This document shows positions 1 to 5,356 of a DNA stretch of 5,356 bases, piece by piece. The notes beneath the pieces were generated by a model. The model saw nothing but the letters and a program-made list of their open reading frames with translations. It made no database searches and was not told the origin of the DNA. The position numbers and the translations under genes are program-made. Positions within the stretch are counted from its first letter, which is position 1. Each line of letters starts with the position of its first letter. The DNA is taken from the NCBI GenBank assembly GCA_027296925.1, contig JAPUIP010000019.1, forward strand, positions 1-5,356. The letters are read 5' to 3'. Origin of the DNA: Candidatus Poribacteria bacterium. Its GTDB lineage: Bacteria; Poribacteria; WGA-4E; PCPOR2b.

Positions 1-2326
1 GCGTTCCAACACCAGAAACATCAGAGACAACACTTCCCGTTCCCTCGTTGAAGTCATACAAGACCACCAGTCCCATGATTGATACGATAACGGTAACAGT
101 GGCTGTTCCGGCGACGCTTACAACAGTCGCTGTCACGGTAAACGGCCCGCCTTCGGTTACGCCGGCGGTGAAAAGTCCGGTTTGATCAACGGTGCCACCT
201 CCGCTGACAGTCCAGACAGGGGTTATGGGGAAGGGATTACTGAACTGATCCAAGCCCTGTGCGTTAAACTGCCGGGTCTGGTTGGGCTCGACCTTTGCGC
301 TTGCGGGCGAGACGGTGACTGTTGTCAGAACCGGTGTCTGCACCGTAAGCGTCGCCGGATTACTCGTTACACTGCCTTCGGAATTGCTCACCACAACCGT
401 GAAAACACTGCCGTTGTCTGCTTGCGTTGTTGCAGGTGTGGTATAACTGTTATTCGTAGCCCCGGTGATAGCCACACCGTCCTTCTGCCACTGGTAAGAG
501 AGCGGTGGGGTGCCGATGGCGGTGACGCTGAAGGTGGCGATCTGCCCCTCCGTAACGCTTTGATTCTGCGGCTGGGTAGTAATGCTTGGTGTGCGGCCGC
601 TGACACCAATCCCACCAAGCTCGCGCGCTCCTAGATCAGGCGCGCTTCCGGTATAGTTGTCATTGATCTGGTTGAAGACGATACCGGCGTCAATAGCATT
701 GGAACTTGGGGATAAGGCCGCGTCGATGGGATTTCTGAAAATAGTTGGGGTATTGGGTATTGTCACTGCCGACTGAAATACCGTACCCGTAAGCAACCGT
801 CCGTTATTTTCCCACCGCGGATCGCTCTTCAAGGCCGCGAAATTAGAAAAGTTAGCCCCGCTAAACCGAAATGAACCATCACTCTTATAGCCATTGTAGT
901 CCATCTCACTGGTAGACACGGGAAAAACTGCGCTGATTTCTACCATCCGGTCACCCGTAAACGTAATGCTTGGATCTGCAATGAAGATGTTGTTGTACAT
1001 CCTCAAATTCGCAATTTGGGCACCAAAAGACGCAAAGCCATAACCCGACTTTACCGAGGTATTATTCACCACAATATCTCCCGAAGGATTGTTGTTGAGC
1101 TTAAACGGCGATGATTTAACATTGTAGATCACGTTCTGGAAGATGTAGAGGGGTCCTCCATAAAGTGGCTGGGTGCTGATGCCGTGATGGCCTCCGTTGG
1201 TGATCCGATTGCGGAACACCCGCACATTACGCGTGGTTTTGTCCGCCTCAATGCCGTCATCGCCGCCCCAGAGAATCTCGTTATTGTAAAAGTCCGTGGC
1301 GAGGTTTGGTATACCTTGTGGATTAGTGAATCCCATCGAATCGCCGAATCCAGACATTGTGTTGTAAGAAATCGTGTGCCCCTGACCGGTCAGCTGGATC
1401 CCTTCAATACTCCATATATTTTGGCTTGTATCTGGCCAGACAGCACGGTTCCCTTCCATAATATTGTCGCTGATATAGTAGTGCATTCTGTTTAATCCGG
1501 GTCCCCAGACACCATGCTGAACATCAGTCAGACGCGTGTAACGAATTGCCACGTCGTTTGAGGCCGTAATCTGAATACCGAAATTGCTATTGCGAATAGT
1601 TAGATGCTCTAGCGTCACATACCGTCCGCCAATGGTAAATCCAACGTTACTTCCATTGGCATCTATAACCACACTGTCTCTACCCACGCCACGGATAAAG
1701 ATAGGATTTTGCGCCGTTCCGTTTTTGTTAATGGTAAAGTTACTATTGTAGGTCCCTGCGGCAAGAGTGATGACATCTCCCGGGTTCGCATTCGAAAAGG
1801 CGCTCTTCAGCTCACTCACCGTGCTCACGTTTACAATGTTTGGATTTGTTGGGTTATCCAGAGGAAGCGGATATGTGCTCAAGGTTGCGGTCTGAGTGGT
1901 GTCGCCACCGTCGGGATCGATAATAAAAACCCTTACATCATAGGAAGTACCCGGCTCTAGATCAAAGATACTGCCGGCGAATTGCTCAATAACGGAAGCA
2001 CCAGATACCGTCTCCGGCCGCACTCGAAAAAGCGGCAGTCCTGCCTGCCATATCGCCGTGCCTGATTTCCGAAACCATACGGCGGCGGAAGCGTTATAGT
2101 TTTGATCTCCGCTTATAATCGGCAGCGATAGGCCAAGGCAGCAAACGGTTGAAGGATCAGCATTGATTCCTCCAACAACAATAGCATTTTGAGCGCCTAC
2201 ATCAGAAGCAGTAATTGTGGCAAGAAGTCCTGCTGCTAACATGAGGATAGATATGGTCGTTCTTATTGTTTTCCGCCTGATAGAATCTTGGCAAGAAGTT
2301 GTTTGAAGAGGATTCTTTTTTTTCAT
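1..2326 (-). CDS. Secreted multidomain right-handed beta-helix protein with Ig-like domains (3' end beyond window)
   Basis: Reading from the ATG at 2326, 775 codons stay open to the window edge without a stop. Residues 1-24 are basic and polar, and 25-45 form a hydrophobic signal-peptide core, with likely cleavage after DVGA; the product is therefore exported. Residues ~60-155 look like an FN3-type domain (LEPGTSYDVRVF). Residues ~163-450 are an Asn/Gly-rich right-handed parallel beta-helix of the polysaccharide-lyase-like kind (GDVITLAAGTYNSNF, then VTLEHLTIRNS and GIEADKTTRNVRVFRNRI). Residues ~533-570 (SNAIDAG...PDLGARELG) match the usual end of such helices. Residues ~580-662 are an Ig-like domain (LSYQWQKDG) and ~666-748 a second, Big-like domain. 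Residues 751-775 (VVLYDFNEGTGS) begin a LamG/concanavalin-like domain. No catalytic residues can be assigned, so it may be a polysaccharide-binding or matrix protein rather than an enzyme. A C-terminal anchor (PEP-CTERM or type IX-like) would lie off-window. Domain calls are by eye. Confidence 0.93.
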   Translation of the reverse strand, partial: MKKKNPLQTTSCQDSIRRKTIRTTISILMLAAGLLATITASDVGAQNAIVVGGINADPSTVCCLGLSLPIISGDQNYNASAAVWFRKSGTAIWQAGLPLFRVRPETVSGASVIEQFAGSIFDLEPGTSYDVRVFIIDPDGGDTTQTATLSTYPLPLDNPTNPNIVNVSTVSELKSAFSNANPGDVITLAAGTYNSNFTINKNGTAQNPIFIRGVGRDSVVIDANGSNVGFTIGGRYVTLEHLTIRNSNFGIQITASNDVAIRYTRLTDVQHGVWGPGLNRMHYYISDNIMEGNRAVWPDTSQNIWSIEGIQLTGQGHTISYNTMSGFGDSMGFTNPQGIPNLATDFYNNEILWGGDDGIEADKTTRNVRVFRNRITNGGHHGISTQPLYGGPLYIFQNVIYNVKSSPFKLNNNPSGDIVVNNTSVKSGYGFASFGAQIANLRMYNNIFIADPSITFTGDRMVEISAVFPVSTSEMDYNGYKSDGSFRFSGANFSNFAALKSDPRWENNGRLLTGTVFQSAVTIPNTPTIFRNPIDAALSPSSNAIDAGIVFNQINDNYTGSAPDLGARELGGIGVSGRTPSITTQPQNQSVTEGQIATFSVTAIGTPPLSYQWQKDGVAITGATNNSYTTPATTQADNGSVFTVVVSNSEGSVTSNPATLTVQTPVLTTVTVSPASAKVEPNQTRQFNAQGLDQFSNPFPITPVWTVSGGGTVDQTGLFTAGVTEGGPFTVTATVVSVAGTATVTVIVSIMGLVVLYDFNEGTGSVVSDVSGVGT

Positions 2327-2332
2327 GGTTAA

Positions 2333-2337
2333 CCTCC
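2333..2337 (-). promoter_or_regulatory. Strong ribosome binding site of the beta-helix gene
   Basis: GGAGG lies 6 nt before the ATG at 2326, which is ideal spacing and fixes this start. The SD is immediately followed by the self-complementary GGTTAACC, so the start region can fold on itself. The upstream stretch GGC-TACACT-GCC could form a small hairpin just before it. Confidence 0.9.
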
Positions 2338-2369
2338 ATATTTCGGCAGTGTAGCCATCCTTTGAATGA

Positions 2370-2462
2370 ATCGACGGTTGAAAATTGCCGACTCAAAATT
2401 CTTGATTAAGAGGATCTGTTGCTTTGTGTCCCACCCTTTCGAGTAGTTTACCTTTATCGAAT
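2370..2462 (-). promoter_or_regulatory. Probable cyclic di-GMP-I (GEMM) riboswitch
   Basis: The 32 nt at 2452-2421 align without gaps to the 5' half of the Vibrio cholerae Vc2 c-di-GMP-I aptamer as I remember it, with 27 identities. They share the order GG(C/T)AAAC, a GAAA-capped stem, GGGAC(G/A)CAAAGC. The stem is CTACTC-GAAA-GGGTGG; it differs from Vc2 but pairs fully with wobbles. The change of GGC to GGT is matched by ACGC to ACAC, which keeps a base pair. The upstream CGATAA and the downstream GTCGA (2375-2371) can close the P1 stem, giving about 92 nt, the usual aptamer size. The 3' half (P3, 2418-2376) is divergent and only weakly foldable by eye. It sits 45 nt upstream of the start codon in the leader of a secreted protein gene, a typical target. 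No intrinsic terminator follows, so control of translation is more likely than termination. Rfam family expected: Cyclic di-GMP-I. Confidence 0.75.
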
Positions 2463-2470
2463 AAGGATAG

Positions 2471-2501
2471 CAATCCAGGGATTTTCGAGAAGACTGGATT
2501 G
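2471..2501. repeat. Hairpin-forming inverted repeat upstream of the riboswitch
   Basis: CAATCCAG (2471-2478) and CTGGATTG (2494-2501) are perfect 8-bp inverted arms around a 15-nt spacer. In the minus-strand leader RNA this hairpin ends 8 nt before the riboswitch P1 stem. No U-run follows on either strand, so it is not a standard intrinsic terminator. It may be a leader stem or a protein site. Confidence 0.55.
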
Positions 2502-2558
2502 GAGACTCAGTAGCAAACGCCTAATCGTGTACGGTCAAGTAAGTTTTGACAACTTGGG

Positions 2559-2630
2559 TTAAATAACTTCGTCATTTCGCTCGACTTGGATTGGCCAATC
2601 CGACAGGAGCAATTGGCAGAAGTTATTCAA
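2559..2630. repeat. Long imperfect palindrome at the predicted transcription start
   Basis: The outer arms AATAACTTC (2562-2570) and GAAGTTATT (2619-2627), an inner pair GCTC/GAGC (2579-2582 with 2607-2610) and a central perfect 14-bp palindrome GGATTGGCCAATCC (2588-2601) all share one centre, between 2594 and 2595. The outer arms extend to TT/AA at 2559 and 2630 with one mismatch. The common symmetry makes chance unlikely. It overlaps the start predicted from the sigma-54 promoter, so the RNA would begin with this hairpin. It could also be a dispersed palindromic element; no flanking target duplication is visible. Confidence 0.7.
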
Positions 2631-2636
2631 TCTTAC

Positions 2637-2651
2637 GCAATGATTGTGCCA
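2637..2651 (-). promoter_or_regulatory. Sigma-54 (RpoN) promoter, -24/-12
   Basis: The minus strand reads CTGGCAC-AATCA-TTGC, which matches the -24 element TGGCAC, the exact 5-nt spacer and the -12 element TTGC of the RpoN consensus. Transcription would start near 2625 and run toward the beta-helix gene, giving a leader of about 300 nt. It lies 9 nt past the stop of the asparagine-synthase relic, at the border of the next unit. PEP-CTERM protein genes in exosortase bacteria are known to use RpoN with the PrsK/PrsR pair, which fits the neighbouring exosortase-type glycosyltransferase. That regulator link is inference. Confidence 0.72.
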
Positions 2652-2660
2652 GGCAATCGC

Positions 2661-2834
2661 TCAGTCTGCCCATTGTTGAGACCACAGTTCAAATGTTAGG
2701 AGTGCTAACAAATCACTATAATCCTGTTGGTATTCCGTACGGGCGGTGATAATCTCCTCAACCTTGGCGGCGTCGAACAACCCACGTCTCTTAATCCTCC
2801 CGGGAGACATGAGATCCTTGAGGAGTGTGCAGAT
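2661..2834 (-). pseudogene. C-terminal relic of an asparagine synthase (glutamine-hydrolysing) family protein
   Basis: A 57-codon open stretch ending in TGA (2663-2661) reads ICTLLKDLMSPGRIKRRG, then LFDAAKVEEIITART and LLALLTFELWSQQWAD. This has the pattern of the extreme C-terminus of AsnB-type synthetases: '(L)LRDLLSP-x-R-(I/V)-x-x-RGLFD-x-x-x-V', then 'LLEEH-x-SGR-x-D', then 'LWALL-x-(F/L)ELW'. The frame is closed upstream by TAG (2837-2835), and no glutaminase (MCGI) or ATP-pyrophosphatase (SGGxDS) part exists in the window. Most of a roughly 600-residue gene is therefore gone. Such amidotransferases are common in exopolysaccharide and exosortase clusters, beside glycosyltransferases like the one just upstream. 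The open stretch has no plausible start of its own. Confidence 0.8.
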
Positions 2835-3047
2835 CTAGACAACATCCGTGTCACATGGTCACATGCATTGGGCGTTTCAAAGCAATTGCGTCTCGATTCA
2901 AATAAAGGGGATTCCATAGGCATAGCGGGACAAAGCTGTGCCTATAATGTGTCAACATCCAGAGAAGACATGGTTTTCAGGTTGAAATTAGGCTGATAAT
3001 TATTATGATCTGCAAGATCCGTTAGGCTTATTTCCAATTAAATCTAA
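2835..3047. other. Decayed spacer between the glycosyltransferase and the asparagine-synthase relic
   Basis: No intact gene is seen here. On the minus strand a stretch at 2917-2891 reads MESPLFESR, loosely like the 'LExRSPLLDxR' motif of asparagine synthases. It is in a different frame from the relic at 2834-2661, as expected after indels, but the match is too short to be firm. No U-tailed terminator follows the glycosyltransferase stop at 3048. Confidence 0.4.
2850..2865. repeat. Tandem 8-bp direct repeat
   Basis: GTCACATG occurs twice back to back (CATGTGAC on the minus strand). It lies about 200 bp upstream of the -12 element of the sigma-54 promoter, a distance from which enhancer-binding proteins can act. 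It could be an activator site, but a two-copy octamer in decayed DNA may also be chance. Confidence 0.35.
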
Positions 3048-4286
3048 TTACCGTTGATGTACGCTTTCATAAATCTTCAAATATCTGGGGGCAATACGCT
3101 CCCACGTTCTCTCCCTTAAGATATAATCTCTTGCTTTTTTCCCAAGTTTCTGCCGAGCATTTACGTCGTCGATAAGATGCATGATTTTTTCGGCTAAATC
3201 ATTCGTGTTCTGCGCTTGAAAAAGGATACCCTCGTTTCCATTATTTAGTAACTCGTGAATGCCACCTACATCACTACCGATAACAGCTTTGCCCATCGCC
3301 ATTGCTTCCAGAGGTTTTAGGGGTGTCACCAGGTTTGTCGTCCGATCACTATATCTGGGATAAACCAAAATGTCCATGACGGAGTCGTATTTCAAAACCT
3401 CCGTATGAGGCACCCTTCCCACGAAAATCACCGTATCTGTTAGTTGTAGCTGTTGGGTGAGTTGCTGGATGCATTTCTCTTCCTCTCCACCTCCGACTAA
3501 GATTAAGCGGACCTGGGGCATTTTAGGAGCGATCTCTGCTATTGCTCGAATGAGACATTCTAATCCCTCAAAACGATAGAAAGAGCCAATGAATCCGATC
3601 ACTGTACATTCCTGCAATTGATATTTATCTAACAACGTTTGGTCCCTCTTCAGCGGGATGAATCTGTTCACATCTACTCCATTGGGTACCTTGTATACCT
3701 TTACAGCGTCGATACCTCTAGCTACAATATCGTCTATCATATGTTGAGAAATAGCAATCACTGCATTGACTTTTCTAAATAACCGAGTCTCTAAATATCG
3801 ACTCAGTTTGTATGGAAAAGACTTTGGGCCAAATTTTCCTCCCTGCACACAGCTATCCTCCCAAAATCCGCGAATTTCATACACAAACGGAATTTTTTGG
3901 GCTTTTGCTGCTTTGAAAGCAGGGAAGCCACAGAGAACTGGAGAATGAGCGTGAACTAAATCGATATTCTCTTCACTCAGGATGCGCTCAGTTGTCTCAT
4001 GCAGAGCTTTCATTAAAACTTTTTCTCGAAGGAAGGGTTTTTGAAGTTGCAATGTCTTGAGGTACCCTTTAGGAAGTGGGGTGCGGTAGTATGTCAATTC
4101 ATCGATCAGCTCTTTTGGTTGGAAACCACCAGAGAGGTGATGACCCACTTCAATTTCATGCTAGGCAGAAGTCACAATAATCGGCGTCAGACCAAGCTTT
4201 CTTTGAAATGTCACAATGTATTTACTACGAATGCTATAGCCATCAAGATAGGGCAGAGAATGATGTAGCACATGCAAGATTTTCAT
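3048..4286 (-). pseudogene. Exosortase A system-associated glycosyltransferase (GT-B, GT4-like), interrupted by an in-frame TAG
   Basis: The family N-terminus starts at ATG 4286 (MKILHVLHHSLPYLDGYSIR) and continues in the same frame through codon 42, a TAG at 4163-4161 in the context TSA-stop-HE, and on to TAA at 3048. The full length of 412 residues is normal for the family. CAG to TAG is the simplest change. After the stop, residues 135-145 (VYEIRGFWEDS), ~203-207 (PNGVD), 234-241 (GSFYRFEG) and 319-333 (LVTPLKPLEAMAMGK) are the marks of exosortase A-associated glycosyltransferases, which add a sugar from a nucleotide donor to a growing lipid-linked exopolysaccharide at the cytoplasmic membrane face. 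Everything except the stop looks intact, so the lesion is recent, read through, or a sequencing error. Restarting at GTG 4148 would lose the first beta strands and glycine loop of the acceptor domain, and that start has no good SD. AAGGAG (4305-4300) is the SD of the true start, at a long 13-nt spacing. Confidence 0.9.
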
Positions 4287-4297
4287 CTTTTGTCATG

Positions 4298-4305
4298 CTC
4301 TCCTT
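4298..4305 (-). promoter_or_regulatory. Ribosome binding site of the glycosyltransferase
   Basis: AAGGAGAG lies 11-13 nt before the ATG at 4286. It supports the start upstream of the in-frame TAG rather than the GTG at 4148. An ATG at 4296 is closer but in another frame, where it soon meets a stop. The first base of this site is the last base of the stop codon of the preceding small ORF. Confidence 0.6.
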
Positions 4306-4445
4306 CATTTGGATCTGAGCAATCTAATTGGTAGGATCATTTCTCGAATTCTCAGTTTCGCCTTATAAAAATTGTCTCGCCAATATTCTAGAAATGTCCA
4401 TTGTCGGATTTTGTTATCGACATTCCAATAGATTTTTTCAGGCAT
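4305..4445 (-). CDS. Small basic ORF of unknown function, possibly a gene remnant
   Basis: ATG at 4445 to TGA at 4307-4305 gives 46 residues (MPEKIYWNVDN, then WTFLEYWRDNFYKAK, ending LPIRLLRSK). It is rich in Lys, Arg and aromatics and has no signal peptide or membrane segment. I do not recognise it. Its stop touches the SD of the glycosyltransferase, as for a translated cistron in an operon. No clear SD precedes ATG 4445. In the same frame a further ATG at 4496 opens nine codons (MEKRDLKKG) that end in TAG (4469-4467). The ORF may therefore be the lower part of a 63-codon gene carrying a nonsense codon, or the tail of a deleted gene. It may also be a chance ORF in the 229-nt gap. Confidence 0.35.
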   Translation of the reverse strand: MPEKIYWNVDNKIRQWTFLEYWRDNFYKAKLRIREMILPIRLLRSK

Positions 4446-4515
4446 ACTGAATTTAGTGATAGCACACTATCCCTTTTTGAGGTCCCTTTTCTCCATGATA
4501 TCTTCTCTGTAGAGA

Positions 4516-5356
4516 TTAGGTCTTGGAGATTGGGGAGAGGAATTCATTTAATTCAATGGCAACTGGTTCTCCTGTTTTAACGCTTTCAAAAATCTTCAGG
4601 CAGCATACCGTCGCTCGTATTCCATCATAGTGCGTTACCGCTAACGACTCCTCTCCGCGTAAGGCTTGAGCGAAGTGGGCCAACTCGGCGGTATGTCCCT
4701 TATCACCCTTCCTGTTTCGGCGATCTACCCGTTTTTTGCCACGTACGGTGACATGCCTGTAGTCATCTAGGGCGATAACGCTGCCGTCAGTGAAAATCTC
4801 AAGGCGTTCCTTGGGAAACGCTTTTGTGCCAACTGCTGTATAAAGCAAGGTGGCGACAGAACCATCGGCAAATTGAAAAGTCGCGGTGACGTCCTCCATC
4901 TTTGTCAGTGACGAACTTTCTCCCATCGCCTGGGCAAATACGCTCACAGGTTCGGCTCCGACGAGATCGTAGAATAGGTCAACGAAGTGGCACGTCTCCC
5001 CCACGATGCGTCCCGCACTGTGAAGGGAATCGTAAATCCAGGAATCCTCAGGTAGCGGTCCGGCGTTGACCCGGTAGTGAAGCATACAAGGTCCACTTCG
5101 CGATTTGAGAGCATCTTTCACCTGTCGCATGAGCGGGGCAAACCTTCGATTGAAGCCGACCATACAGAGCAGACCTGACTTTTGGGCATCAGCAATCTGC
5201 CGGCATTCTTCGTATGTCGTCGCTAGCGGCTTCTCACAGAAGACATGCTTACCTGCCTTCAACGCTTCGGTGGTAATGCTCGCATGGGAATTATCCCGTG
5301 TGAGAACCATCACTCCATCGACGCTGTCATCGTTGAGTACTTCCTGATAATCGGTG
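4516..5356 (-). CDS. Gfo/Idh/MocA-family oxidoreductase, probably the C-terminal half of a bi-domain sugar oxidoreductase (5' end beyond window)
   Basis: The frame is open from the window edge (first full codon 5355-5353) to TAA at 4518-4516, 279 codons. The GTG at 5313 is internal, because the upstream codons (TDYQEVLNDDSVDG) continue the conserved fold. Visible landmarks: GKHVFCEKPLA (EKP at codons 41-43, with the usual catalytic Lys), VGFNRRFAPL (codons 66-75), YRVNAGPLPEDSWI (94-107), GETCHFVDL (catalytic-type His at 123) and the C-terminal TGEPVAI. The RVNAGPLP...GRIVGE...KAFPKERLE pattern fits the 'bi-domain-containing oxidoreductases' of polysaccharide clusters, in which a zinc-type alcohol dehydrogenase domain precedes this one. 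The role is NAD(P)-dependent oxidation or reduction of a sugar or sugar nucleotide in the cytoplasm; the substrate is unknown. It is co-directional with the glycosyltransferase 229 nt downstream. The bi-domain call needs the off-window N-terminus. Confidence 0.9.
   Translation of the reverse strand, partial: TDYQEVLNDDSVDGVMVLTRDNSHASITTEALKAGKHVFCEKPLATTYEECRQIADAQKSGLLCMVGFNRRFAPLMRQVKDALKSRSGPCMLHYRVNAGPLPEDSWIYDSLHSAGRIVGETCHFVDLFYDLVGAEPVSVFAQAMGESSSLTKMEDVTATFQFADGSVATLLYTAVGTKAFPKERLEIFTDGSVIALDDYRHVTVRGKKRVDRRNRKGDKGHTAELAHFAQALRGEESLAVTHYDGIRATVCCLKIFESVKTGEPVAIELNEFLSPISKT

Noticed and set aside
182..1960. Several plus-strand open frames (182-634, 1184-1495, 1709-1960)
   Set aside because: They lie opposite the continuous beta-helix reading frame, are Cys/Arg-rich, and show no domain or start signals.
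2202..2396. Minus-strand frame of 64 codons overlapping the start of the beta-helix gene
   Set aside because: It is out of frame with the signal peptide and starts inside the riboswitch without an SD.
2471..2501. Hairpin as an intrinsic terminator
   Set aside because: No T-run follows the stem on either strand, and the stem is only moderately GC-rich.
2520..2560. A sigma-70 promoter (TTGTCA or TTGACC near 2550-2535)
   Set aside because: No acceptable -10 hexamer lies at 16-18 nt; the sigma-54 match is far better.
2950..2970. TGTC-N13-GACA inverted half-sites as an activator site
   Set aside because: Four-base half-sites at this spacing are expected by chance, and the site lies over 300 bp from the promoter.
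2709..2996. Plus-strand open frame of about 95 codons beginning with TTG at 2727
   Set aside because: It is antisense to the asparagine-synthase relic, has no SD or recognisable domain, and its openness is explained by the relic on the other strand.
3766..4268. Plus-strand frames opposite the glycosyltransferase
   Set aside because: They are antisense shadows of a gene identified by family motifs.
5105..5347. Plus-strand frame opposite the oxidoreductase
   Set aside because: It is an antisense shadow of the conserved EKP and NRRFAP region.

Overview
The window reads almost entirely on the minus strand. It looks like the edge of an extracellular-polysaccharide / protein-export locus of a Gram-negative, probably environmental, bacterium with balanced base composition. 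The glycosyltransferase resembles the exosortase A (PEP-CTERM)-associated family. The best promoter is a sigma-54 type. The last gene encodes a secreted multidomain beta-helix protein. I cannot name the species. Exosortase systems, sigma-54 and c-di-GMP riboswitches occur together in Desulfobacterota-like and other uncultured lineages, but that placement is inference only.

Layout, in the direction of minus-strand transcription (right to left). (1) 5356-4516: the C-terminal ~279 codons of a Gfo/Idh/MocA-type oxidoreductase, probably the second half of a 'bi-domain' sugar oxidoreductase, cut by the window edge. (2) 4496-4305: a short gap with a 46-codon ORF of unknown nature. (3) 4286-3048: a family-4 type glycosyltransferase of full family length (412 codons) whose codon 42 is an in-frame TAG. 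Its real N-terminus lies upstream of the stop, so the gene is a recent pseudogene, a readthrough gene or a sequencing error. (4) 2834-2661: a 57-codon relic of the C-terminus of an asparagine synthase (AsnB-type amidotransferase), with almost all of the rest deleted or scrambled. (5) 2651-2327: a rich regulatory region. (6) 2326-1: a gene open to the window edge (775 codons visible). Its product has a signal peptide, an FN3-like domain, a right-handed parallel beta-helix, two Ig-like domains and the start of a LamG-like domain.

The regulatory region is the most interesting part. A near-consensus sigma-54 promoter (2651-2637) lies just after the asparagine-synthase relic. A 66-bp imperfect palindrome starts at the predicted transcription start. 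An 8-bp hairpin follows, then a sequence that I read as a c-di-GMP-I (GEMM) riboswitch (about 2462-2370), and finally a strong Shine-Dalgarno site for the secreted protein. If correct, the surface or secreted beta-helix protein is under double control: an enhancer-binding activator acting through RpoN, and c-di-GMP sensing in its ~300-nt leader. That logic fits a matrix or biofilm protein next to polysaccharide genes.

The polysaccharide side (items 1-4) carries a broken gene and a gene relic, which suggests that this end of the cluster is eroding while the secreted-protein gene has stayed intact. No rRNA, tRNA, CRISPR array or recognisable insertion sequence was seen.
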